Virus record (IMG/VR): IMGVR_UViG_3300043449_000129
Coordinates: 1 to 25,142 of that record
Source: a virus
Reading direction: 5' to 3' (one strand)
DNA: 25,142 nucleotides
The notes under the pieces were generated by a model. The model saw nothing but the letters and a program-made list of their open reading frames with translations. It made no database searches and was not told the DNA's origin. The translations under genes and the position numbers were made by a program. Positions 14,787-21,822 of the stretch are shown piece by piece; the stretch's first letter is position 1; the number at the start of each line of letters is the position of its first letter.

Positions 14787-15016
14787 TGGAAATAACAGGC
14801 TACAAATATACGAACGAACAGGACGCAATAAACGCAAGAAAGGCTTGCGCTGATTATTATGGTTTACCAGTTTCACCTGAAGATGTTACTCAATATTGGG
14901 TAGACTATGAAATAGCAGAACTTGATAATCCTATATTTTGGTACATTGTCTTTGATGAAAGCATTAGAGTAATATTAGGAGAACCTACACAATTTGAAGT
15001 AACAACGGAGGAATAA
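14786..15016 (+). CDS. Small tail-module protein, unknown
   Basis: A 76-residue acidic protein (EITGYKYTNEQDAINARKAC, then YYGLPVSPEDVTQYWVDYEI). It starts within a TAATG overlap after the adhesin and ends in another TAATG with the next gene. I recall similar proteins next to fibre genes in Bacteroidota phages, perhaps as chaperones or adaptors for the adhesin. Function not known. Confidence 0.68.
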   Translation: MEITGYKYTNEQDAINARKACADYYGLPVSPEDVTQYWVDYEIAELDNPIFWYIVFDESIRVILGEPTQFEVTTEE

Positions 15017-15462
15017 TGGCAAGGTACGCAAATAACGGAATATTTTACGTCAAGTATAAGACGCGATTAAAGATTCAAAAATTACTACAATCTTTGATTC
15101 GTGAATACGATGCTATTGACACGGGTGCTTTGTACGAGTCAGTTCGTATAAACGCAGAAATACCCGCTTTAGGAGAGTTGAATATTCAGATTAACGCGAT
15201 GTATTACTTTGGATTCTTAAACAACGGAGCGAACTTATGGAATGGCGGAGTAATAGCGTCTTATGATTTCTGCGCTAAGTTAACCGACTTAATGAATAGT
15301 AGCGGTGTAAGTGCTGAGATATTCGACCAATACACCGAGTGGATGACGCAACGTTATCCTTTACTACAAGTAGCTACTATCTTAGGAGAAAAGCGAAGTA
15401 TAATCTACTCATTTAATCCTATCGGTGGGGAGTTCTTAGGAGCGTTGTCTTTTAAAGGTTAA
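15016..15462 (+). CDS. HK97-gp10-like tail completion protein
   Basis: A 148-residue protein. DAIDTGALYESVRIN matches the D-T-G-x-L-x-x-S motif of HK97 gp10-like proteins, followed by INAMYYFGFLNNGANLW, corresponding to the A-x-Y-x-x-x-x-N-x-G segment. These proteins help join tail and head or complete the tail. The final residues overlap the end of the convergent minus-strand gene by 11 bases, so two transcription units collide here. Confidence 0.68.
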   Translation: MARYANNGIFYVKYKTRLKIQKLLQSLIREYDAIDTGALYESVRINAEIPALGELNIQINAMYYFGFLNNGANLWNGGVIASYDFCAKLTDLMNSSGVSAEIFDQYTEWMTQRYPLLQVATILGEKRSIIYSFNPIGGEFLGALSFKG

Positions 15463-16189
15463 GTTCCTTTTTCATAGATAACATATTAAACACAAATATT
15501 AACGACAAATCGAAGGCTTGACTTATCTTAGTCAGGTCTTCGTTGCATATAGTATAGAGTAATCTTTCCCAAGACCATTTTTTAATCTTTTGTTCTTCTT
15601 GGATTTCTTTCTTTTCTTCTGGTGTTAGGTCTTTAGTATCTTCTTCGGTTTCTTCTTCTTCAAATTCGGGTTCAAAAAGGTTAGCGTAAGTCTTCATAAA
15701 GTTATCTCTAAAAGACAAATACTCTGGAATGATTCCGTAAATGTGTGGTATTGGTATTTCGTCAAATAGATACGCCCTATCAAAAGGCGAATAAGTATAA
15801 GGTTCGTAAATGGTTTCTTTCCATTCGTTTTTTTTCGTCTTTTTGTAACATATAGCAGCTATCTCAGAAATATTTTCTATGTAGTCTTTGCTAAAGAAAT
15901 ACTCTATATCTATAAACTCCCCTAAAGTTAGCTTATTAAACTCCTTAAAATGCATCTTAGCTACTTCTAATTTATACTTCTTAGGTGGTTCTGAGTTTAT
16001 CCACTTGACTTTGTTCATAAACTCTTGAATCTCGTCAACGTCGTAGTCTTCTAAGTCTTCAGATGGTAGACCCGTGAGCGTAGCTAAGGCTTCTATTTCA
16101 CGAGAAAATAGTTCCGGTATATCTTTTAGTGTACGAAGTTCTTTAAATTGTAGAACGTCTATATCATTCCACGACTTCGGCAGTAGCAT
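15452..16189 (-). CDS. Probable tail assembly chaperone, second gene
   Basis: A 245-residue protein from ATG at 16189; a TTG two codons earlier is less likely. MLLPKSWNDIDVLQFKELRT, then REIEALATLTGLPSEDLEDY, LTLGEFIDIEYF, an acidic coil (EEEETEEDTKDLTPEEKKE), and LLYTICNEDLTKISQAFDLS near the end. This order, including the final aromatic/Leu helix after D-L-T-K, resembles proteins I associate with the tail chaperone slot of Bacteroidota phages. It overlaps the first chaperone-like gene by 26 bases in another frame. Being on the minus strand, apart from the tape measure, is odd. Classification is by layout only. Confidence 0.52.
   Translation of the reverse strand: MLLPKSWNDIDVLQFKELRTLKDIPELFSREIEALATLTGLPSEDLEDYDVDEIQEFMNKVKWINSEPPKKYKLEVAKMHFKEFNKLTLGEFIDIEYFFSKDYIENISEIAAICYKKTKKNEWKETIYEPYTYSPFDRAYLFDEIPIPHIYGIIPEYLSFRDNFMKTYANLFEPEFEEEETEEDTKDLTPEEKKEIQEEQKIKKWSWERLLYTICNEDLTKISQAFDLSLIFVFNMLSMKKELNL
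15454..15472. terminator. Weak hairpin at the convergent gene ends
   Basis: AAAGG at 15454-15458 can pair with CCTTT at 15466-15470 around a seven-base loop, followed by T to 15472. It lies over the two overlapping stop codons. The stem is only five pairs, so activity is uncertain. Confidence 0.28.
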
Positions 16190-16709
16190 TTTCAATTTGT
16201 TTAGAGAATTTTTGTCCTATGTAAACTAAATAAGGAACTGCAACGGCAGCTTTTTGTTCTCTAAATAATTTAGCCTTGTGTTTGATGTGTGCTTTGTCGT
16301 AGTGTTCTACTTTAGATAAGTCAGTTCTTTTAAATAGAACGGCAATAAGTTCGCTTAAATAACCTTTGTGTTTAGAGTTAATTATTTTCTCTATTACTTT
16401 CATATCTTTTACCGATAGCTTAAACTCTTCCTCGTGTGACTTGTATGTATATCCGTCTATTTCTATTTCTTTGATTATATCCGCGTCAGTTTTTTGGTTA
16501 AATTCCTGTACATATTTCTTGAATGTTTCAAAGTCTATGTCAGCTTCTACCATTTCGTCTTCACTTACTCCTAAAAGTTCAAATACTTTGATATGCTTTT
16601 CGATTATATCTAAAGACGAATCGTTGTGTATCTCTGTAATATCCTCAAATTGCTGAATAGTTAACTCGTCTAACTGATTCGGGATTTGTTTTCCTAAAAT
16701 TTCTATCAT
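16164..16709 (-). CDS. Probable tail assembly chaperone, first gene
   Basis: A 181-residue protein using ATG at 16709; a GTG 24 bases upstream lies across the promoter -7 region, so I reject it. It begins MIEILGKQIPNQLDELTIQQ with FEDITEIHNDSSLDIIEKHI and LLGVSEDEM next, similar in arrangement to the start of the second gene (L-T-x-x-x-F, then L-x-G-x-x-x-D). The two may be diverged relatives, as expected for gpG/gpT-like chaperones that shield the tape measure. A promoter stands directly upstream. The frames of the two genes differ by +1, so a classical -1 frameshift fusion is not supported. Confidence 0.5.
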   Translation of the reverse strand: MIEILGKQIPNQLDELTIQQFEDITEIHNDSSLDIIEKHIKVFELLGVSEDEMVEADIDFETFKKYVQEFNQKTDADIIKEIEIDGYTYKSHEEEFKLSVKDMKVIEKIINSKHKGYLSELIAVLFKRTDLSKVEHYDKAHIKHKAKLFREQKAAVAVPYLVYIGQKFSKQIENATAEVVE

Positions 16710-16721
16710 AATTTTTTTTAA

Positions 16722-16754
16722 CAAATATAACACACTTTTTAATATAGTACAAAA
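16722..16754 (-). promoter_or_regulatory. Host-type promoter for the minus-strand pair
   Basis: On the minus strand TATATTTG at 16729-16722 matches TANNTTTG exactly, with TTTG at 16753-16750 and a 20-base spacer. The expected transcript start is near 16714-16718, five to nine bases before the ATG. The -33 element abuts the ATG (16754) of the divergent protease gene. Confidence 0.72.
16741..16749 (+). promoter_or_regulatory. AATATAGTT-like motif, copy 5 (one mismatch)
   Basis: AATATAGTA ends four bases before the ATG at 16754. It occupies the spacer of the minus-strand promoter, so one stretch of DNA serves both divergent units. Confidence 0.55.
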
Positions 16755-17743
16755 TGAGTAAAGATTTACCTATCTATAAAATCACAATCGACCCTGAATA
16801 CTCCGATGGAGAAGATTTAGGAATCGAGCAAATCGCATTCACTTCAACACCGGCTATTAAAGTTAAAGGTATGGCGTTTAATCAAGCGCAGTCTTTCTTT
16901 TTTGCTGACGCTACTAAATACCGAATCGTTGCACCCGCTATGATTCCAATGGAGATTTATAGACGCGATGACGAAAGCGGTGAGTATTATGTTCAATTTA
17001 CCGAAGAGGTAATAGAGCAAATCTACACGAAGTTTATGCGTGACTTAAACAATAGAGATTTATTTAACTTAGAACACGAAACCGAGAAAACTGTTCCCGC
17101 TTATATCCTTGAATCTTGGATAGTTGAAAAACCACGAGAAGACAAGTCTTATACAAGCTACGGAATAGAAGTCCCAAAAGGTACTTTGATGTTGACTGCT
17201 CAAGTTACCGACGTTGACTACTACGAGAAATTAGTAAAAGACGAACAAATAGGTTTCTCTATTGAAGGTTTTTTAGGTCTGAAACTAAGTAATCAAATTA
17301 AATTAAATACAATGAAGTTACCAGACGGAGAACATTTAATCGAAGGTAAAATCTACGTAGTAAAAGACGGAGAAATTATCGAGGTTAAAGAACAAGAAAT
17401 GGCTGAAACTCAAGTTGAGGAGGAAGTCAAAGAAGAGGTTGCTATGGCAGAAGACGTAGTAGAAGAAGAAGTAAAAGAAGAAACAACCGAAGAGCCTACT
17501 GAAGAAGTTGTAGAAGAGGCTATGGCTGTTGACCCTACAACTGACGCTGAAGCTATCTTAGCTATCGTTAAACCTATGATTGAAGAACAAGTTAATTCTT
17601 TACTTGCTATTATCGCAGACTTGAAGAACCAAGTTGAAGAGCGTATAATGGAAAAAGAAGAAGAAGAAGAAGTTATCGAAGAGGTTAAAATGTCTGCATT
17701 CGATAAATTCAAAGCATTTCGTAATACTTTTAAAAACCAATAA
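16754..17743 (+). CDS. XkdF-like prohead protease with scaffold-like tail
   Basis: A 329-residue protein. Residues 1-183 resemble XkdF-type phage serine protease domains: IEQIAFTSTPAIKVKGMAF, FNLEHETEKTVPAYILESW (candidate catalytic His108) and IGFSIEGFLGLKL (candidate Ser169). Residues 219-260 are almost all Glu and Val (VEEEVKEE occurs twice), followed by a helical coil to about 312 and a basic end SAFDKFKAFRNTFKNQ. The acidic coiled tail plus basic end is the usual shape of a capsid scaffold, so protease and scaffold are probably joined in one polypeptide that removes itself after assembly. The major capsid gene follows after two bases. Confidence 0.8.
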   Translation: MSKDLPIYKITIDPEYSDGEDLGIEQIAFTSTPAIKVKGMAFNQAQSFFFADATKYRIVAPAMIPMEIYRRDDESGEYYVQFTEEVIEQIYTKFMRDLNNRDLFNLEHETEKTVPAYILESWIVEKPREDKSYTSYGIEVPKGTLMLTAQVTDVDYYEKLVKDEQIGFSIEGFLGLKLSNQIKLNTMKLPDGEHLIEGKIYVVKDGEIIEVKEQEMAETQVEEEVKEEVAMAEDVVEEEVKEETTEEPTEEVVEEAMAVDPTTDAEAILAIVKPMIEEQVNSLLAIIADLKNQVEERIMEKEEEEEVIEEVKMSAFDKFKAFRNTFKNQ

Positions 17744-17745
17744 AA

Positions 17746-18675
17746 ATGAATCGTAAATTAAAATTCGACTTAGACGTTGAAACTAACGCACTTTTGTGTG
17801 CGAATCCTGAAGAGTTTTACTCTCGCGCTTATTTAACTGATACTACTGCGGACAACTTCCGTACACTTCCAGGTATCAAGTCAGCTACTAAATTAGCTAA
17901 CGTAACTTTCGGTAACATCTTACAAGCATCTACTTGTAACTTCTCTGCTCCGACTGATACATTGAACGCTATCGACATCGATGTATGTCCTTTGTCAGCT
18001 ATGGCACAAATTTGTCAGTTTGACCTTGAGCAATCTTTCTTAGCTTTACAAATGGCTAAAGGTTCTAACGGAGATTTTACTGTTGCTTCTTTTATGTCTT
18101 ACTATTGGGACACTATGTCTAAGCAAATTGGTGAAGACGTTGAGTTATTGAGATGGCAAGGTGACACTACATCTGAAAGTGCTATCCTTTCTTTGTGTGA
18201 TGGTCATTTGAAGAAACTTTGTGCTGACGCTGACGTAGTAGGTCAATACGGAGGTGCTGTTACTTCTTCTAACGTACTTTCTACGCTTGAAGGTGTTTGG
18301 GCTGCTGCTCCATCTACAATCAAATTCAAAAAAGGAGATTTAAGATTTTATGTTTCTGCTAACGTTGCTCAAGCTTACGAATTGGCTGCTGCTTCAGGAA
18401 ACACTCAAACTTATGTAACTCTTCCTTTAGGATTGACTTTCTTAGGTATTCAAATGGTAGTTGCTGAAGGTATGCCGGATAACACTATCGTGTTGACTTT
18501 GAAAAACAACCTTATCTACGCATTTGATGCTGAAGGTGATGCTAAAGCATTGAAAGCTGTTAACCTTTCTGACACAGTTGCTGAGCCGTACATCCGTACA
18601 AGAGCGAACTTGAAAGTAGGTTTTTACCATACAAATCCATCTGAAATCGTAGTTTATAACGTTTGTTTCGATTAA
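17746..18675 (+). CDS. Major capsid protein (HK97-fold)
   Basis: A 309-residue protein placed directly after the protease-scaffold. There is a helical/loop N-terminus (FYSRAYLTDTTADNFRTLPG), then SATKLANVTFGNILQASTCN, a long helix-rich body (GEDVELLRWQGDTTSESAIL), and a final beta region (GLTFLGIQMVVAEGMPDNTI, LIYAFDAEGDAKALK, YIRTRANLKVGFYHT) as in HK97-fold capsid proteins. Codons favour GCT, ACT, TCT and GGT more than neighbours, consistent with high expression, and a strong terminator follows. Seven Cys residues are noticeable for a capsid protein and could matter for stability. Confidence 0.85.
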   Translation: MNRKLKFDLDVETNALLCANPEEFYSRAYLTDTTADNFRTLPGIKSATKLANVTFGNILQASTCNFSAPTDTLNAIDIDVCPLSAMAQICQFDLEQSFLALQMAKGSNGDFTVASFMSYYWDTMSKQIGEDVELLRWQGDTTSESAILSLCDGHLKKLCADADVVGQYGGAVTSSNVLSTLEGVWAAAPSTIKFKKGDLRFYVSANVAQAYELAAASGNTQTYVTLPLGLTFLGIQMVVAEGMPDNTIVLTLKNNLIYAFDAEGDAKALKAVNLSDTVAEPYIRTRANLKVGFYHTNPSEIVVYNVCFD

Positions 18676-18695
18676 TAAACATTATTTCATAGGTA

Positions 18696-18727
18696 AGGGG
18701 TGGTGACTAATCGCCACCCTTTTTTTT
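18696..18727 (+). terminator. Intrinsic terminator after the capsid gene
   Basis: GGGTGG at 18698-18703 pairs with CCACCC at 18714-18719 around a ten-base loop, followed by eight T to 18727. Confidence 0.9.
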
Positions 18728-18749
18728 GAAACTTTAAAAAATAAAATAT

Positions 18750-19271
18750 ATGTCTTGCGCAACATTACAAACAATCACAAAATCGTGCGACAATAATTCC
18801 GGAGGAATTTACACGTTGTACGTAAACCAACAAGATAATATCGCATCTATTACAACTGACGAAACAGGGACTAATTGGATTGTTGATGGAATCACTTTAA
18901 CTGACCCTTTAGATGTATTCGTTCCTATCGAATTTAGAAGAAACGTAGGTTCTTATACTGAAGAAGCAAACATCGACTTGATAAATGGTTCTTCTTACGT
19001 TACTCAGACTATTAACTTGATGTTACATAGAAGAGACCAAGAGAAATCAAAAGCTATTAAAGTTATGGGTGCGGGTCAACAATACTTAGCTGTTATCGTA
19101 GGAGACGCTAATGGCAAGTTTTGGTACTTCCCTTATATGCAAGTAACTGCTGTAGGTGAAGGTTCGGGAACAACTCGTGCAGATGGTTCTAAATATTCTT
19201 TGACTCTTACTGCTGAGAATGAATTTTTAGCTTACGAGGTTGACTCTACTATCATAGCGGGTCTATTGTAA
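18750..19271 (+). CDS. Major tail tube protein
   Basis: A 173-residue beta-rich protein. Its length and fold pattern fit tail tube proteins: GIYTLYVNQQDNIASITTDE, VFVPIEFRRNVGSYTEEANI, LMLHRRDQEKSKAIKVMGAG (helix), then YLAVIVGDANGKFWYFPYMQ, with a closing beta segment GSKYSLTLTAENEFLAYEVD. It starts 22 bases after the T-run of the capsid terminator and is followed by its own terminator, the layout of a gene whose product is needed in many copies. A T-rich -33-like and TATATG sequence upstream is a weak promoter candidate. A capsid decoration protein is a less likely alternative. Confidence 0.7.
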   Translation: MSCATLQTITKSCDNNSGGIYTLYVNQQDNIASITTDETGTNWIVDGITLTDPLDVFVPIEFRRNVGSYTEEANIDLINGSSYVTQTINLMLHRRDQEKSKAIKVMGAGQQYLAVIVGDANGKFWYFPYMQVTAVGEGSGTTRADGSKYSLTLTAENEFLAYEVDSTIIAGLL

Positions 19272-19291
19272 TCTGTTTTCTCTCCATAATT

Positions 19292-19319
19292 AGCCACTCT
19301 TTTCGGGGTGGCTTTTTTT
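19292..19319 (+). terminator. Intrinsic terminator after the tail tube gene
   Basis: AGCCAC at 19292-19297 pairs with GTGGCT at 19308-19313 around a ten-base loop, followed by seven T. Confidence 0.88.
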
Positions 19320-19348
19320 GTTTTAAACAAATACAAGAATATACTTAT

Positions 19349-19357
19349 AATATAGTT
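19349..19357 (+). promoter_or_regulatory. AATATAGTT start-codon motif, copy 6
   Basis: The motif ends two bases before the ATG at 19360, downstream of a terminator, so some promoter must lie between 19314 and 19360. A weak host-like pair (TTTG near 19317-19320, TATACTTA near 19340) is also present. Confidence 0.65.
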
Positions 19358-19359
19358 AT

Positions 19360-19710
19360 ATGATTTACTTAGAAAAAGGGCAAATAAACACATTTGTGTT
19401 GACTTTAACTGAAGTAACTACGTATAGTAGTCCCTTTTATTTATTTGTGTTTGAGAACGAATTTAACACGGCTGTAGAGCCTATCTTATGGGCGGGTGTA
19501 GACTCTTCACCTTATCCGGAAAGATACAATTTATTTACTTTAGAAGAAGGAGTAGACGTAGACTTTGTTAAAGGTCAATATACATATAGCGTTTACGAAA
19601 GTGACGAAGCTATAATAGTAGACGAAAACACGAATGTAAACGATTACAATTTAATAGAAGAAGGTAGAATGGTAGTAGCGGGAGTAGTAACTAATTCAAT
19701 ATACGACTAA
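19360..19710 (+). CDS. Virion-associated protein, unknown (beta-rich)
   Basis: A 116-residue acidic protein. MIYLEKGQINTFVLTLTEVT, then FYLFVFENEF, PYPERYNLFTLEEG, GQYTYSVYESDE and EEGRMVVAGV suggest a small immunoglobulin-like beta sandwich. I recall similar proteins in the structural modules of Bacteroidota phages, without known function. It ends in a TAATG overlap with the portal gene, so it is probably made with the portal and may be a head or tail decoration or connector. Confidence 0.66.
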   Translation: MIYLEKGQINTFVLTLTEVTTYSSPFYLFVFENEFNTAVEPILWAGVDSSPYPERYNLFTLEEGVDVDFVKGQYTYSVYESDEAIIVDENTNVNDYNLIEEGRMVVAGVVTNSIYD

Positions 19711-20873
19711 TGGCGTGGTATAACATATTTAAAAAAGAAGAAAGTAAACCCGAAGTAGTAGAGGGTTATCAATCATTTAGCACACCTTTTGGTAAGGTAG
19801 GCGGTGCGAACTTGTCGTTACCTTATGTAAACGGAAGATATCAAATATCTGGATACATTCCTTTTGGTCACGATAACTTATACCCTCAACTTTTAACTCA
19901 GTTGTATTTTACAAGTCCATTACACGGGGCGATAGTAGACTTTAAAACTAATGCTGCTACGGGTGGGGGTTATGTCTTAAAAACTGACAAGCTAACAAAT
20001 GAGGAAAAATTAAATGTTTATACTTTCGAAAAAAAGGCAAAGTTAAATAAGTTAGTTCCTTCCGTAACAAAGCAGTTAATTGTACATAATAGAGTTTACT
20101 TTAAATTGTTCTTTAATGACAAAGGAGAAGTAAAGAAAATAGAAAATGTTTTCCCTGACAAAGTAAGAGTAAACAAAGAAAAAAGTTGTTATTACATTTG
20201 TGAAGATTGGGCTTCTCGTATTGACGTAGAACCTATAAAACCTTATTCACCTTCTTGTGGTGATAAAGTTCAATTATACGTTTATGAATATCATTCTTTA
20301 GGACAAGATTATTATTCATTACCTACTTATTCAAGTTGTACTAATTGGATATTTTTAGATGGCGAAATGAGTTATCTACATAAGTCAAATATTCAAAACT
20401 CTATCTTTCCGTCTTTTGCTATGATGTTTCCTAAGAAGCCACAAAGCGAAGAAGAAAAGCATATAATTAAAGACACTATTGATAAAATGAAAGGCGCAGC
20501 GAATGCCGGGAAAGCTGTTGCGTTTTTCGCCAATTCTGCTGAGAACCTTCCTAAGATAGAAACTATTTCTACAAACAATAACGACCAGCTATTTATACAA
20601 ACTGACGGAAGGATTGACGAAAAGATATGTCAAGCGCATACAATCGACCCTATTTTAATGGGTATTCGTGTAAGTGGTAAATTAGGTTCGGGAAGCGATA
20701 TAAAGCAATCTTATGTGATATTTGAAAAGAATGCTATTATGCCGTTAAGAAATGAAGTAGAAGAAATCTTTAACGACCTTTTATTTATCTCTCGTCTTAA
20801 CGTAGAATTTGAACTTAATAACTATCAAATAATCGGAGATATAATTGAAGAAGAAACAAAAATAAAAGAATAA
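19710..20873 (+). CDS. Portal protein
   Basis: A 387-residue protein. GHDNLYPQLLTQLYFTSPLH is the beginning of the portal core in HK97-type phages of Bacteroidota, followed by IVDFKTNAATGGGYVL, VTKQLIVHNRVYFKLFFNDK and IENVFPDKVRVNKEK. Later come EEEKHIIKDTIDKMKGAANA, GKAVAFFANS, ETISTNNNDQLFIQ, and HTIDPILMGIRVSGKLGSGS, where helix and tunnel-loop regions are expected. The portal forms the dodecameric channel for DNA. Usually it stands just after the terminase; here it is near the end of the structural block, directly before the adaptor. Confidence 0.85.
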   Translation: MAWYNIFKKEESKPEVVEGYQSFSTPFGKVGGANLSLPYVNGRYQISGYIPFGHDNLYPQLLTQLYFTSPLHGAIVDFKTNAATGGGYVLKTDKLTNEEKLNVYTFEKKAKLNKLVPSVTKQLIVHNRVYFKLFFNDKGEVKKIENVFPDKVRVNKEKSCYYICEDWASRIDVEPIKPYSPSCGDKVQLYVYEYHSLGQDYYSLPTYSSCTNWIFLDGEMSYLHKSNIQNSIFPSFAMMFPKKPQSEEEKHIIKDTIDKMKGAANAGKAVAFFANSAENLPKIETISTNNNDQLFIQTDGRIDEKICQAHTIDPILMGIRVSGKLGSGSDIKQSYVIFEKNAIMPLRNEVEEIFNDLLFISRLNVEFELNNYQIIGDIIEEETKIKE

Positions 20874-21397
20874 TGATTTACTTCATAACTGAAACCTACT
20901 TAAAGACGAACACTCCTATAACTGCAAACGTAGATGTAACAGACGTTACTCCATACGTAAAGACACAGAGTGATTTAAGAATACAACCTATCTTAGGGAC
21001 TTATTTTTACAACTATTTATTAGCACAGTATAACGCTCAAACGCTTAATCCTGACGAAGAGTTATTGGTAGAAAAGATAAAGCCTTGTATCGCGTGGTAT
21101 AGCGCAGTAGATGCGGTGTTTGGTTTGTCTTACCAGCTAAAAAATAAAGGTTTACAGCAACAAAACGGAGATTATTCTACGAGTGTAAGTAGAGCAGAAG
21201 TAGCTTTTGGGATGGAACACTACGAAGAGAAGGCTGCATTCTACGAAAGACGTTTAAGAGAATGGCTTAAGGAACAAGTTAAAGCTAATCACGATATATT
21301 CCCGGAGTTTGTAAGTTCATTAAATACGGACTCGGATATGAAGCCATTAAAAGACGAAGACCAAAACGGGTATAACATAGGAATTTTGATAATATGA
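20873..21397 (+). CDS. Head-tail adaptor (gp6-like, DUF6712-like)
   Basis: A 174-residue helical protein. ITETYLKTNTPITANVDVTD, then RIQPILGTYFYNYLLAQYNA, EELLVEKIKPCIAWYSAVDA and EKAAFYERRLREWLKEQV. This pattern, a short N-terminal helix followed by several helices with an aromatic core and a long final helix, fits the head-tail connector adaptors (gp6/DUF6712-like) of Bacteroidota phages. It begins in a TAATG overlap with the portal, as partners often do, and ends overlapping the holin. Confidence 0.72.
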   Translation: MIYFITETYLKTNTPITANVDVTDVTPYVKTQSDLRIQPILGTYFYNYLLAQYNAQTLNPDEELLVEKIKPCIAWYSAVDAVFGLSYQLKNKGLQQQNGDYSTSVSRAEVAFGMEHYEEKAAFYERRLREWLKEQVKANHDIFPEFVSSLNTDSDMKPLKDEDQNGYNIGILII

Positions 21398-21822
21398 AGA
21401 CTAAGCTACTTTTAATTTGTTCGTCTTTTCTTGCGGTGTTATCGCCTATTAAACCACTTATTTACGTGGCTATTTTAGCAATACTTTTAGACACGGGGTT
21501 TGGTATTTGGAGAAGCGTAAAAAAAGGCGGATGGAAAGCATTTAAGTCACGTAGATTATCGCATACTATTAGTAAGTCTTTTCTTTACTCGTTAGCGATT
21601 ATGTTCGTGTTTTTGGTAGAGAAATACATCGCTTCTGATTTAGTTGCTCATTTCATAGCTATTGATTTACTAATGACAAAAGTAACAGCGTTTTTCTGCG
21701 TGTTTGTGGAAGTTGTTTCTATCAATGAGAACTACGAATCAGTAACAGGAAAAAACATTCTTAAATCGCTTAAAAACTTTGTTCTAAGAGCAAAAGAAGA
21801 AGCGGATAAATTCAAGAACTAA
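21394..21822 (+). CDS. Holin
   Basis: A 142-residue membrane protein with about three membrane helices: IKPLIYVAILAILLDTGFGI, SKSFLYSLAIMFVFLVEKYI and LLMTKVTAFFCVFVEVVSIN. The D-x-G-F-G-I-W-R-S-x-K-K-G-G-W-K segment resembles the toxin-secretion/phage lysis holin (Holin_4 type) of Bacteroidota. It would form holes in the inner membrane to release or activate the amidase encoded next. It starts in an ATGA overlap with the adaptor, and the amidase starts in TAATG at its end. Confidence 0.85.
   Translation: MKTKLLLICSSFLAVLSPIKPLIYVAILAILLDTGFGIWRSVKKGGWKAFKSRRLSHTISKSFLYSLAIMFVFLVEKYIASDLVAHFIAIDLLMTKVTAFFCVFVEVVSINENYESVTGKNILKSLKNFVLRAKEEADKFKN

Noticed and set aside
16164-16220. A -1 ribosomal frameshift joining the two minus-strand genes
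   Set aside because: The second frame is +1 relative to the first and is closed by a TAG about ten codons upstream of its start; no heptamer in the needed frame was seen.
16366-16656. A plus-strand frame opposite the first chaperone-like gene
   Set aside because: Composition is Ser/Ile-rich, as expected from the antisense of an acidic, helical gene, and the minus strand has a clear promoter.
17410-17712. A minus-strand frame rich in Ser/Thr opposite the protease tail
   Set aside because: It is the complement of the Glu-rich repeat and mirrors its composition; no independent signal.
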